A DNA stretch of 64,000 bases from Kitasatospora setae KM-6054. Lineage in GTDB: Bacteria; Actinomycetota; Actinomycetes; Streptomycetales; Streptomycetaceae. Location: the NCBI RefSeq assembly GCF_000269985.1, contig NC_016109.1, positions 310,001 to 374,000 on the forward strand, written 5' to 3'. The stretch's first letter is position 1. Each line of letters opens with the position of its first letter. Shown piece after piece: positions 43,114-51,068 of the stretch. The notes beneath the pieces were generated by a model, which did no database searches, was not told the origin of the DNA, and worked only from the letters and a program-made list of their open reading frames with translations. The translations under genes and the position numbers were made by a program.

Positions 43114-45879
43114 ATGAGCACCCCGGCCCCCTGGGTCCGCACCCGGCTGCGGACCGCGCCGACGGCCGCCGCGCTGACCGCCGTCCTGGCGCTGGCGCTG
43201 GTCTTCCTGGCGGCGGCGCTGCCCCGGGCGCTGGACCGGGGCGCGGACGGCGCGCTGCGCGACTTCCTGCGCGGGTCGGGCCCGGTGGCGACCAGCGTGG
43301 GGGTGACCTCCGGGCTGCCCGTCACCGACGACCCGTCGGGGCGGCTGGACGAGACCTCGGAGCAGCTCACCGGCGTGGTCGGCGCCGTGCTCCCGCTCGA
43401 TCCGAGCGGCCCGGTGTACGGGCGCCGGGCCAAGCTGCCGCGCTCGCTGCCGCAGCAGGGCCTGACCGAGCCGGACGGCGTCCCGCCCGAGGTCGCCCTG
43501 CAGTACCAGCACGGCGCGCGGGAGCGCGTCCGGTTCACCGAGGGCCGGTGGCCGGCCGGCGCCGGGGCGGCCGGGGAGCCCGCCGAGGTCGCGCTGTCCG
43601 CGGCGGCCGCCCGGACGCTCGGGATCAAGGTCGGCGACGTGTTCCGCAGCGACCGCTCGGTGCTGGACCGCGGCTACCCGCTGAAGCCGATGCCGCTCCG
43701 GGTGGCCGGCCTGTACGAGGTCACCGACCCGGCCGACCCGTTCTGGGCCGAGATCGGCTGCGCGCTGAAGGCGTGCCTGAACATCTCGCCGTCCTCCGGC
43801 CCGGCCGACCCGCCGCACCCGTACTGGTACGCGGTGGGCCTGGTCGGTACCGGGGAGCTGCCCCGGCTGGGCGCCTGGGGCAGCGGCGCCGAGGACTACT
43901 GGCGGCTGCCGGTGCGGGTGGACGCGCTGCGCGCCGACCGGCTGGAGCAGACCTCGTACGCGCTGGCCGCGGTCACCTCGGGGCCGGTAGCCGTCCAGGT
44001 GACCACCGGCAGCGGCCGGTCGGACGTGCGGATCGCCTCCGCGCTGCGCACCGCGATCGACGGCGCCCGGCAGCGGCAGGCTTCGATCGACGCGATCACC
44101 GCGGTCGGCCCGGCCGGCGCGGCGGGCGTGGCCGCGGTGGTGCTCTGCCTGGCGGCGGCGCTGACCGTCGAGCGGCGGACCCCCGAGCTGCGGCTGCTGC
44201 GGGCCCGCGGCGCGGGGCTGCGCGGGGTGTTCGGCCGGCTGCTGGGCGAGGGCCTGGCGACGGTGCTGCCGGCCGCCGGCCTGGGCGCGCTGGCGGCGTT
44301 CGTGCTGCTGCCGACGCCGCGCTGGCAGCCGGCCGCCGTCGCCGCCGGGTCGGTGGCGCTGCTCGCGCTGCTGGCCTTGCCGGTGCGCGCGGCGCTGCTG
44401 TTGCGCGTCGCGCCGGACCGGGCCCGCGGCGGGCGCCGCCGGCTGGTGGCCGAGCTGGCGGTGCTGGCCGTCACGGCGGCGGCCGCGGTCCAGCTGGCCC
44501 GGCGCGGCGTGTCGCCGCTGGACGCGGGCGTGGACCCGCTGCTGGTCGCGGCGCCGCTGCTGCTGTCGCTGTCGGGCGCGCTGCTGCTGGCCCGCGCGCA
44601 GCCGGTGCTGATCGGGCTGCTGGCCCGCCGGGCGGCCCGGCGGTCCGGCGCGGTGGGCTTCCTGGGCCTGGCCCGGGCCGCCCGGGGCGGCGGCGGTCCG
44701 CGCTCGCGGCCCTCGGTGCTGCCGCTGCTGGCCCTGGTGCTGGCGGTGGCCTGCGGCGCGGTGGGCGCGACGGTGCTGGCCTCGGTCGCGGCCGACCGGA
44801 CCACCGTGGCCCGGCACAACCTGGGCGGCGACGCGGTGGTCAGCGCGAGCCTGAACAGCACGCTGCCGGACGCCTTCGTCACCCGGGCCGGCCAACTGCC
44901 CGGGGTGACCGGCTCGCTGCCGGTCTGGATCGTGGACGACGTGACGATGTCGCTCGGCGCGGGCGCCTCCGTCCGGGTCAACGTGGTGATCGCCGACCCC
45001 GTCGGGTACGCGCGGCTCGCCGACGCGGCCGGCCGGGGGCGGTTCGACCCGGCGCTGCTGACCGGCGGCCCGGGCGCAGGCACCGGCGCGGGCGGGGGCG
45101 ACGGCCGGCTTCCGGCCCTGGTCAGCGGCGACCTGCCGGAGGGCGAGTTCGAGCTGCGGCTGCAGGCCGGCGACGCGGTCCGGATCCGCACCGCCGGGAC
45201 GGTGGACGGCACGCCCGCGCTGACCGGGACGGCCGGGCAGACCGTCCTGCTGCCGCTCGGCGCGGCCGCCGACCTGCTGCCGCGGATAGGCGGCCCGACC
45301 AGGTGGCTGGCCGACGGCAGCCCGGACGACGCCCGGCTGCGCGCGCTGGCCGTCGAACTGCTCGGCCCGCCCGCCGCCGGCAGCCGGCCCGGACACCTGG
45401 TGCGGACCACCGCCGAGGAGGTCGCGCTGCTCGGCCACGACCCGCTGCAGGCTTCGGCCGTCCGGCTGTTCTGGCTGGCGGTCGGCGCGACGGCCCTGTT
45501 CGCGCTGCTCGCCGTGCTGCTGACGCTGCTCCGGGCCGGTCCGGAGCGCGCCGCGACGCTGGCCCGGCTGCGCACCATGGGCCTGCGGCCCCGGCAGGGC
45601 CTGGCCCTGATCCTGGCCGAGGTCCTCCCGCAGTCCCTGGTCGCCGCGCTCGGCGGGGCCCTCACCGCGGTCGGCTGCGTCCTGCTGCTGGGCCCCGCCC
45701 TCGACCTCTCCCCCCTGGTCGGCGCGGGCGTCCCCACCGGCCTCCACCTCCTCGCCGCCCCGATCGCCCGGCAGGCGGTCCTGCTCGCTCTGCTGGCCGC
45801 GCTCGCCGTCGTCGCCGAGGCCGCCGTCACCGCCCGCCGCCAGATCACCACCGAACTCCGCGCGGGAGACACTCAGTGA
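43114..45879 (+). CDS. FtsX-type ABC transporter permease, second of two
   Basis: A 921-residue permease of the same plan as the previous one: N-terminal helix, large outside domain, central helices (about 330-560), second outside domain and C-terminal FtsX helices ending near the stop. It is probably the heterodimer partner. I chose the ATG with GGAGGA just upstream; a GTG at 43021 overlapping the previous stop would add a Pro/Ala repeat of 31 residues and is the alternative. Its stop overlaps the start of the ATPase gene by four bases. Confidence 0.83.
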   Translation: MSTPAPWVRTRLRTAPTAAALTAVLALALVFLAAALPRALDRGADGALRDFLRGSGPVATSVGVTSGLPVTDDPSGRLDETSEQLTGVVGAVLPLDPSGPVYGRRAKLPRSLPQQGLTEPDGVPPEVALQYQHGARERVRFTEGRWPAGAGAAGEPAEVALSAAAARTLGIKVGDVFRSDRSVLDRGYPLKPMPLRVAGLYEVTDPADPFWAEIGCALKACLNISPSSGPADPPHPYWYAVGLVGTGELPRLGAWGSGAEDYWRLPVRVDALRADRLEQTSYALAAVTSGPVAVQVTTGSGRSDVRIASALRTAIDGARQRQASIDAITAVGPAGAAGVAAVVLCLAAALTVERRTPELRLLRARGAGLRGVFGRLLGEGLATVLPAAGLGALAAFVLLPTPRWQPAAVAAGSVALLALLALPVRAALLLRVAPDRARGGRRRLVAELAVLAVTAAAAVQLARRGVSPLDAGVDPLLVAAPLLLSLSGALLLARAQPVLIGLLARRAARRSGAVGFLGLARAARGGGGPRSRPSVLPLLALVLAVACGAVGATVLASVAADRTTVARHNLGGDAVVSASLNSTLPDAFVTRAGQLPGVTGSLPVWIVDDVTMSLGAGASVRVNVVIADPVGYARLADAAGRGRFDPALLTGGPGAGTGAGGGDGRLPALVSGDLPEGEFELRLQAGDAVRIRTAGTVDGTPALTGTAGQTVLLPLGAAADLLPRIGGPTRWLADGSPDDARLRALAVELLGPPAAGSRPGHLVRTTAEEVALLGHDPLQASAVRLFWLAVGATALFALLAVLLTLLRAGPERAATLARLRTMGLRPRQGLALILAEVLPQSLVAALGGALTAVGCVLLLGPALDLSPLVGAGVPTGLHLLAAPIARQAVLLALLAALAVVAEAAVTARRQITTELRAGDTQ

Positions 45880-46907
45880 TACAGACTCCCGGAGGCAACC
45901 CCCTGATGAACACCCCGCAGCCCGGCCCGCACCCCACCCCCCAGGACAGCCCGCAGCCCGGCCCGCAGCCCAGCCTGGACGAGCTGCGCCGCCGCGCGCT
46001 CGCCGCCGCCGCGCCCCGCGCCGCCGACGGCGACCACGCCATCACCTGCGAACGGCTCGTCCGGATCTTCAGCACCGACGGCATCGAGGTCCAGGCCCTC
46101 CAGGGCCTCGACCTCACCGTCGACCGGGGCGACCTGATCGCCCTCGTCGGCGCCTCCGGCAGCGGCAAGTCCACCCTCCTCAACATCCTGGCCGGGCTCG
46201 ACGCCCCCACCGCCGGCACCGCCACCGTCGACGGCCACGACCTGCTCACCATGACGGCGAAGCAGCGCCTCCACTACCGGCGGGACACCGTCGGCTTCAT
46301 CTGGCAGCAGACCGCCCGCAACCTGCTGCCCTTCCTGACCGCCGCCCAGAACATCGCCCTGCCGCTCCAGCTCGCCACCGGCCACCGCGCGGCCAGGCGC
46401 CACCGGTCCCGCGTCGACGAGCTCCTGGAGACCCTCGGGATCACCGACCTCGCCCACCGCCGCCCGGCCCAGCTCTCCGGCGGCCAGCAGCAGCGCGTCG
46501 CGATCGCCGTCGCCCTCGCCAACGACCCCGCCGTCCTGCTCGCCGACGAACCCACCGGCGAGCTCGACTCCGACACCGCCGCCGCCATCTTCGACGCCTT
46601 CCGCACCGTCAACCGGGAGCTCGCGACCACCATCGTCATCGTCACCCACGACCCCATGGTGGCCGGCGAGGTCCGCCGCACCGTCGCCATCCGCGACGGC
46701 CGCACCAGCACCGAGGTGATCCGCCGCACCCACACCGACGAGCACGGCACCGAGACCGTCCACGAACGCGAGTACGTCATGCTCGACCGCACCGGCCGGG
46801 TCCAGCTCCCCGCCGCCTTCCTGGCCGCCCTCGGCATGCGCCACCGCGTCGCCGCCGACCTCGCCGCCGACCACATCGCCCTCCACCCCGACGACCACAC
46901 CCCCTGA
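45876..46907 (+). CDS. ABC transporter ATP-binding protein, MacB/LolD type
   Basis: A 343-residue ATPase driving the two FtsX permeases. It shows Walker A GASGSGKST, a Gln loop at WQQ, signature LSGGQQQR, Walker B VLLADEPTGELD and switch THD. An unusual Pro/Gln-rich 40-residue N-terminus and a 100-residue C-terminal extension (from about residue 275) frame the core. The GTG start overlaps the permease stop as GTGA and has GGGAG seven bases upstream; an ATG at 45906, ten bases after GGAGG, is the alternative. A paralogous sigma-factor gene begins 40 bp after the stop. Confidence 0.92.
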   Translation: MIQTPGGNPLMNTPQPGPHPTPQDSPQPGPQPSLDELRRRALAAAAPRAADGDHAITCERLVRIFSTDGIEVQALQGLDLTVDRGDLIALVGASGSGKSTLLNILAGLDAPTAGTATVDGHDLLTMTAKQRLHYRRDTVGFIWQQTARNLLPFLTAAQNIALPLQLATGHRAARRHRSRVDELLETLGITDLAHRRPAQLSGGQQQRVAIAVALANDPAVLLADEPTGELDSDTAAAIFDAFRTVNRELATTIVIVTHDPMVAGEVRRTVAIRDGRTSTEVIRRTHTDEHGTETVHEREYVMLDRTGRVQLPAAFLAALGMRHRVAADLAADHIALHPDDHTP

Positions 46908-46946
46908 GCGGTCGGGCTGTCGGTGGCGCGCAGTAGGCTGGGCAGC

Positions 46947-47930
46947 GTGCCAATGATCATGGATCGTGACGGGGTGGCGGAGCGGCTGGAGCCGTTCCGG
47001 CGCGAGCTGACGGCGTACTGCTACCGGATGCTGGGTTCCGCCTTCGAGGCGGAGGACGCGGTGCAGGAGACGCTGGTCCGCGCCTGGTCGAAGTTCGACG
47101 GGTTCGAGGGCCGGGCCGCGCTGCGGACGTGGCTGTACCGGATCGCCACCAACGTCTGCCTGGACATGGCGCCCGCCCCCCAGCGCCGGGCCCGTCCGAT
47201 GGACCTGACCTCGCCCTGCCCGGCCGGCGCACCGGACTTGGCGCAGTCGGAGGAGAACGTCTGGGTCGGCCCGGTGCCGGACTCCCGGGTGCTCTCGGGC
47301 GATCCGGCGGAGGTCGCGGTCGGCCGGGAGTCGATCCGGCTGGCGTTCGTCTCCGCCCTGCAGAAGCTGCCCGCCCGGCAGCGCGCGGTGCTGATCCTGC
47401 GCGAGGTGCTGGCCTGGTCCGCGGCGGAGACCGCGGAGCTGCTGGAGACCACGGTGGCGTCGGTGAACAGCGCCCTGCAGCGCGCCCGGGCGACGATGTC
47501 CGCCGAGCGCCCGGCCGGTGACGTCTTCGATCCGCTGGACGAGACGCAGCGCTCCCTCCTGGCCCGGTACGTGCAGGCTTTCGAAGCCTTCGACATCGAG
47601 GCCCTGAAGCGCCTCCTGCACGAGGACGCGGTGCTGAACATGCCGCCGTTCCAGATGTGGGTGCGGGGCGTGGTCGAGCTCGGCGAGTGGTGGCAGGGCG
47701 CGGGCTGCGGCTGCGCGGGCTCCCGCCTGGTCCCGGTCGAGGCCAACGGCACCCCGGCGTTCGCCCAGTACCGCCCGGCCGAGGACGGCGACGGCTGGAC
47801 GCCCTGGGGCATCACCCAGTTGGAGATCGTCGACGGCCGGATCGCCACCATGACCAACCACATGGACGTCGACCGGCTCTTCCCGCTCTGGGGCCTCCCA
47901 GCCCGGCTGCCCGCCGAGCCCCGCGCCTGA
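46947..47930 (+). CDS. ECF-type sigma factor with SnoaL-like C-terminal domain (TIGR02960 type), second copy
   Basis: A 327-residue sigma factor similar throughout to the one at 38659-39618. Region 2 contains CYRMLGSAFEAEDAVQETLV and region 4 contains LPARQRAVLILREVLAWSA and VASVNSALQRARATM. The last 130 residues are a SnoaL-like domain. The GTG at 46947 lies eight bases after a TAGGCT hexamer (46933-46938), which suggests a leaderless mRNA with its own promoter rather than read-through from the ABC operon; ATG codons at 46953 and 46959 are alternatives. Confidence 0.87.
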   Translation: MPMIMDRDGVAERLEPFRRELTAYCYRMLGSAFEAEDAVQETLVRAWSKFDGFEGRAALRTWLYRIATNVCLDMAPAPQRRARPMDLTSPCPAGAPDLAQSEENVWVGPVPDSRVLSGDPAEVAVGRESIRLAFVSALQKLPARQRAVLILREVLAWSAAETAELLETTVASVNSALQRARATMSAERPAGDVFDPLDETQRSLLARYVQAFEAFDIEALKRLLHEDAVLNMPPFQMWVRGVVELGEWWQGAGCGCAGSRLVPVEANGTPAFAQYRPAEDGDGWTPWGITQLEIVDGRIATMTNHMDVDRLFPLWGLPARLPAEPRA

Positions 47931-47951
47931 TCCGCTCCCCCACCGCCGCGC

Positions 47952-48215
47952 TCACTCCAGCGGCAGCGCCTGCGCCAGTCCGGTCAGCTCCAGCAGCAGC
48001 CGCCAGCGCTCCCCCGCGCCGCGCAGCACCACCTGGTGGCCCGCCCGCCGCACCAGCACCGCCAACCCCCCGACCCGCCGCAGCTCCCCGGGCCCGGGCC
48101 CGGCCACCTCCCCCACCAGCAGCGCGACGCGGACGGGGTGGCCGGCCCGCCCGGCGAGCAGCGCGTCGAGCCGCGCCTCCGCTCCGGGGGACAGGTCGAG
48201 TTCCAGGGTCTCCAT
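47952..48215 (-). CDS. Small STAS-like domain protein
   Basis: An 87-residue protein, convergent with the sigma-factor gene (21 bp apart). The alternation of strands and helices and the ending RWRLLLELTGLAQALPLE resemble STAS domains of the anti-sigma-antagonist type, in which LLELTGL is the last helix. The usual phosphorylated Ser in the D-S-x-G loop is not seen (GGLAVLVRRAG stands there), so it would not work as a classical SpoIIAA-like switch. No good ribosome binding site. Moderate confidence that it is a gene. Confidence 0.5.
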   Translation of the reverse strand: METLELDLSPGAEARLDALLAGRAGHPVRVALLVGEVAGPGPGELRRVGGLAVLVRRAGHQVVLRGAGERWRLLLELTGLAQALPLE

Positions 48216-48302
48216 GCCCGTACTGACCGTCCGGAGGCCCGGAACTCATCGCCCGCGCGGCACGGCCTCCACCGGGGCCCCCGGTTAAAACATTCGTAAC
48301 AT

Positions 48303-48314
48303 GTCACATGTGAC
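48303..48314. promoter_or_regulatory. Palindrome GTCACATGTGAC upstream of the methyltransferase
   Basis: A perfect 12-base palindrome in an AT-rich patch (48283-48315) containing further ACAT repeats. It is 165 bp upstream of the methyltransferase gene and 88 bp upstream of the divergent STAS-like gene. Probably a regulator site; the protein is unknown. Confidence 0.35.
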
Positions 48315-48478
48315 CCTGCGTCGGCTCCCGCGCGCCCGGTACGGTCGAGCCCCTCGGGGCGGCCGCCACGGCCGGAACTCCCCGACCGCCCCCGGCCCGC
48401 ACCGCGGTCGGCGACCCGCCCCGGACAGCGGACCGCAGGACGCCGCACCGGCCGGCCCGGAGAAGGAGATCCCCGGAC

Positions 48479-49273
48479 ATGGCATCACCGAACACGGACT
48501 TCGGCGCGGCGGGAGCCTCCTGCGCCCGCCACAACGCCTCCGCACGCGGCCGGCTGCGGCACGACCTCGTCGCCCGCCGGCTGCTGGCCGAGCTGCCCGG
48601 GGCTCCGGCCCGCGTGCTGGACGTCGGCTGCGGCGACGGCGAGATGACGCTCCGGCTGGCCCGCGCGGGCCACCGGGTCACCGGGGTCGACCCGTCCGCC
48701 GACATGCTCGCCGCCGCCGCCGAGCGCCTCGCCGCGGGCCTCGGCGTGCGCTCCGACCACGCCGACCGGGTCCGCCTCCGGCAGGCGGACCTCGCGAGCC
48801 TGCCCGCGGACCTTGGCGTGTTCGACGCGGTCTGCTGCCACGGCGTCCTGATGCACCTGGACGATTCGGCGGCGGCGGTCCTCCGGCTGGCCGGCCTGGT
48901 CGCGCCCGGCGGCGTGCTGAGCGTCCTGACCAGGAACCGGGGGGCCACCGGCGTCCGCGAGGCACTGCGCGGCGACTACCGGCGGGCCCGCGAGCTGATC
49001 GAGGCCGGCGCGGGCGAGAGCGTGGGCAACCTCGGGCTCGGCACCCGGGGCGACGACCCGGCCCGGCTGGACGCCTGGGCCGCGGCCGGCGGCCTGGTCC
49101 CGCTCGCCTGGCAGGGCGTGCGCGTCTTCCACGACCACCGGGACGACTGGCGGCCGGACCCGGCCGAGTACCAGGCCGCCCTGGAACTGGAGTGGGCCGC
49201 CTCGTCGCGCGACCCGTACCGCGGGACGGCCCGCCTGGTCCACACCCTGGCCCGCCGCCCGGCCCACCCGTGA
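48479..49273 (+). CDS. SAM-dependent methyltransferase resembling CmoM
   Basis: A 264-residue class I methyltransferase. Motif I is VLDVGCGDGEM (46-56), followed by TGVDPS at 68-73. The C-terminal part GVRVFHDHRDDW, YQAALELEW and DPYRGTARLVHTLARRP is strikingly like CmoM, which methylates the carboxyl of 5-carboxymethoxyuridine in the tRNA wobble position. Members in actinobacteria lack obvious CmoA/CmoB partners nearby, so the true substrate may differ. GAAGGAGAT precedes the ATG. It is convergent with an SDR gene and separated from it by a stem-loop. Confidence 0.75.
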   Translation: MASPNTDFGAAGASCARHNASARGRLRHDLVARRLLAELPGAPARVLDVGCGDGEMTLRLARAGHRVTGVDPSADMLAAAAERLAAGLGVRSDHADRVRLRQADLASLPADLGVFDAVCCHGVLMHLDDSAAAVLRLAGLVAPGGVLSVLTRNRGATGVREALRGDYRRARELIEAGAGESVGNLGLGTRGDDPARLDAWAAAGGLVPLAWQGVRVFHDHRDDWRPDPAEYQAALELEWAASSRDPYRGTARLVHTLARRPAHP

Positions 49274-49364
49274 ACCGGAGCGGGCCCCCGCGAGGGCCCC
49301 GCCGGCCCAGCCCGGAACCCCTCGCGCCCGTCGGGCCACCGCCGGTCACCCGTCCCGCGCGCTT

Positions 49365-49389
49365 CCCCTTCCTCGTTCGAACGAAGGGG
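49365..49389. terminator. Candidate two-way terminator between methyltransferase and SDR genes
   Basis: Arms CCCCTTC (49365-49371) and GAAGGGG (49383-49389) surround the perfect palindrome TCGTTCGAACGA (49373-49384). It lies in the convergent gap and could end both transcripts, though the palindrome might also bind a protein. Confidence 0.45.
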
Positions 49390-49415
49390 GGCGGTCCCGG
49401 CCGCCGGGCCGCCCG

Positions 49416-50207
49416 TCAGGCGAAGTAGCCGCCGTCGACGGCGAACACGCTGCCGGTGACGAACGCGGCGGCGGGGGTGGCGAGGAAGACCACGGCGGCG
49501 GCGATCTCCTCGGGGCGGCCGTAGCGGCCCAGCGCGTTGGCGGCGCGCTGGGCGTCGGAGTGCGGGCCGCTCTCGTCGTTCATCTCGGTGGCGGTGGAAC
49601 CGGGCTGCACGACGTTGACGGTGATGCCGCGCCCGGCGAGCTCGGCGGCGGCGCCGCGGCTGTACGCGGTGACGGCGGCCTTGGTCGCGGAGTAGTCGGC
49701 GAGGCCGGGCAGGCCGGGGCGGGCGGCCAGGTTGGAGCCGATGGTGATGATCCGTCCGCCGGCCGGGAGCCGGGGCGCGGCGGCCCGGATCGCGGCGGTC
49801 ACGCCGGACACGTTGATCGCGTACTGGCGCTCCAGCGCCCGCGGGTCCGCCTCCCCGTCGACCAGGCCGCCGGCCAGCACGCCCGCGTTGTTGACCAGGA
49901 TGTCGAGCCTCCCGAAGTCCGCCGCGACGGCGGCCACCAGCGCCTCGACCTCCGCGGCGTCGCCCTGGTCGGCCTTGTACGCGGCGGCCCGCCGCCCGAG
50001 CGCCTCGATCTGCCGGACGACCTCCTCGGCGCGCGGCGCCGAGCCGCTGTGGCTGAGCGCGACGTCCGCCCCGGCGGCCGCCAGGGCGAGCGCGGTGGCG
50101 GCGCCGATGCCGCGCGAGCCACCGGTGACCAGGGCGGTGCGGCCGGCCAGCACGTCGGGCGCGAAGGTGGCGGCGGACGTCCGGGTCAGTTCCTGCGTCT
50201 GCGTCAT
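49416..50207 (-). CDS. Short-chain dehydrogenase/reductase (SDR)
   Basis: A 263-residue classical SDR that would oxidise or reduce a hydroxyl/carbonyl using NAD(P). It shows the cofactor loop TGGSRGIG (28-35), NNAG (106-109), and the catalytic Ser158, Tyr172 and Lys176 (YSATK). The end VTGSVFAVDGGYFA is typical. GAAGGGG lies about seven bases before the ATG. It is divergent from a TetR gene, and the short gap contains a strong palindrome overlapping its promoter, so it is likely the target of that TetR. Substrate unknown. Confidence 0.88.
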   Translation of the reverse strand: MTQTQELTRTSAATFAPDVLAGRTALVTGGSRGIGAATALALAAAGADVALSHSGSAPRAEEVVRQIEALGRRAAAYKADQGDAAEVEALVAAVAADFGRLDILVNNAGVLAGGLVDGEADPRALERQYAINVSGVTAAIRAAAPRLPAGGRIITIGSNLAARPGLPGLADYSATKAAVTAYSRGAAAELAGRGITVNVVQPGSTATEMNDESGPHSDAQRAANALGRYGRPEEIAAAVVFLATPAAAFVTGSVFAVDGGYFA

Positions 50208-50228
50208 GTCGGGTTCCCCTTCGAGATC

Positions 50229-50275
50229 TGTACCGCTCGGTACACATCGAGGAAGTTACCATATCGGTCGGTACA
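50229..50275. promoter_or_regulatory. TetR-type operators in the SDR/TetR gap
   Basis: A perfect palindrome TGTACCG-CT-CGGTACA occupies 50229-50244. A second, degenerate site (complement TGTACCG-AC-CGATAT) occupies 50261-50275. The centres are about 31 bp apart. Both lie upstream of the two divergent starts. Confidence 0.65.
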
Positions 50276-50329
50276 GAATCCGCCGGAGCACTCCCACCCA
50301 CCGGCCTGACCCCGGGAAGGCAGGACGAC

Positions 50330-50914
50330 ATGACGGGCCGTCCGCGCACGTTCGACCTCGACGACGGACTCGACCGCGCCATGCGGGTCTTCTGGCGGCA
50401 CGGCTACGAGGGCACCGCGCTCTCCGACCTCACCGCCGCGATGGGCATCAACCGGCCCAGCCTGTACGCGGCGTACGGCAACAAGGAGTCGCTGTTCCGC
50501 CAGTGCCTCGACCGCTACCGGACCGGCCCGGCCCGGCGCACCCACGAGGCCCTCGCCCAGCCCACCGCCCGGGCCGTCGCCGAGCACCTGCTGCGCGCCA
50601 CCGTCGAGGTGGTCACCCGCGAGGAGGGCCCCGGCTGCCTGCTGGTGCACGGGGCGCTCGCCACCGGCGCGGGCGCCGAGGCCGTGCGCGCGGAGAGCGC
50701 GGCCCGGCGCGCGGACCGCCGCGAGGCGCTCCGGGCCCGCTTCGAACGGGCCCGGCTGGCGGGCGAGTTCCCGCCGGACACCGACCCGGCCGCGCTCGCC
50801 GACTACCTCACCACCCTCACCTACGGCCTCGCCGTCCAGGCCACCGAGGGCACCCCGCCCGACCGCCTGCACCGGATCGCCGCCCAGGCGCTCCGCGACT
50901 GGCCCAGCGCCTGA
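50330..50914 (+). CDS. TetR/AcrR-family transcriptional regulator
   Basis: A 194-residue TetR protein starting TGRPRTFDLDDGLDRAMRVF, with the helix-turn-helix at about residues 10-55 ending INRPSLYAAYGNKESLF. This form is common among small regulators controlling an adjacent SDR or oxidoreductase. The ATG has GGAAGG upstream. The gap to the divergent SDR gene carries two TGTACCG-type sites that it probably binds, repressing both genes. Ligand unknown. Confidence 0.88.
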   Translation: MTGRPRTFDLDDGLDRAMRVFWRHGYEGTALSDLTAAMGINRPSLYAAYGNKESLFRQCLDRYRTGPARRTHEALAQPTARAVAEHLLRATVEVVTREEGPGCLLVHGALATGAGAEAVRAESAARRADRREALRARFERARLAGEFPPDTDPAALADYLTTLTYGLAVQATEGTPPDRLHRIAAQALRDWPSA

Positions 50915-50954
50915 CGCCCCCGGCCGGGCCCCGGAGAGCGGCGTCCCCCCGGGA

Positions 50955-51004
50955 ACGGAACCGCCCGGAAGACGGAACCGCCCGGAGAAACGGAACCGCC
51001 CGGG
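50955..51004. repeat. Three direct repeats of ACGGAACCGCCCGG
   Basis: Copies begin at 50955, 50972 and 50990, spaced 17 and 18 bases. The last runs into the terminator stem. Confidence 0.7.
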
Positions 51005-51032
51005 CACCGCGGTTCTCGCGGTGCCCGGGCGG
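50996..51032. terminator. Strong two-way terminator between tetR and efeU
   Basis: A perfect 15-bp stem, CCGCCCGGGCACCGC (50996-51010) with GCGGTGCCCGGGCGG (51018-51032) and loop GGTTCTC. It lies between two convergent genes and should end transcription from both sides. Confidence 0.75.
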
Positions 51033-51068
51033 TCGCTGCTCCCCGTGCGGTCGTTCCTCCGGCCGTCC

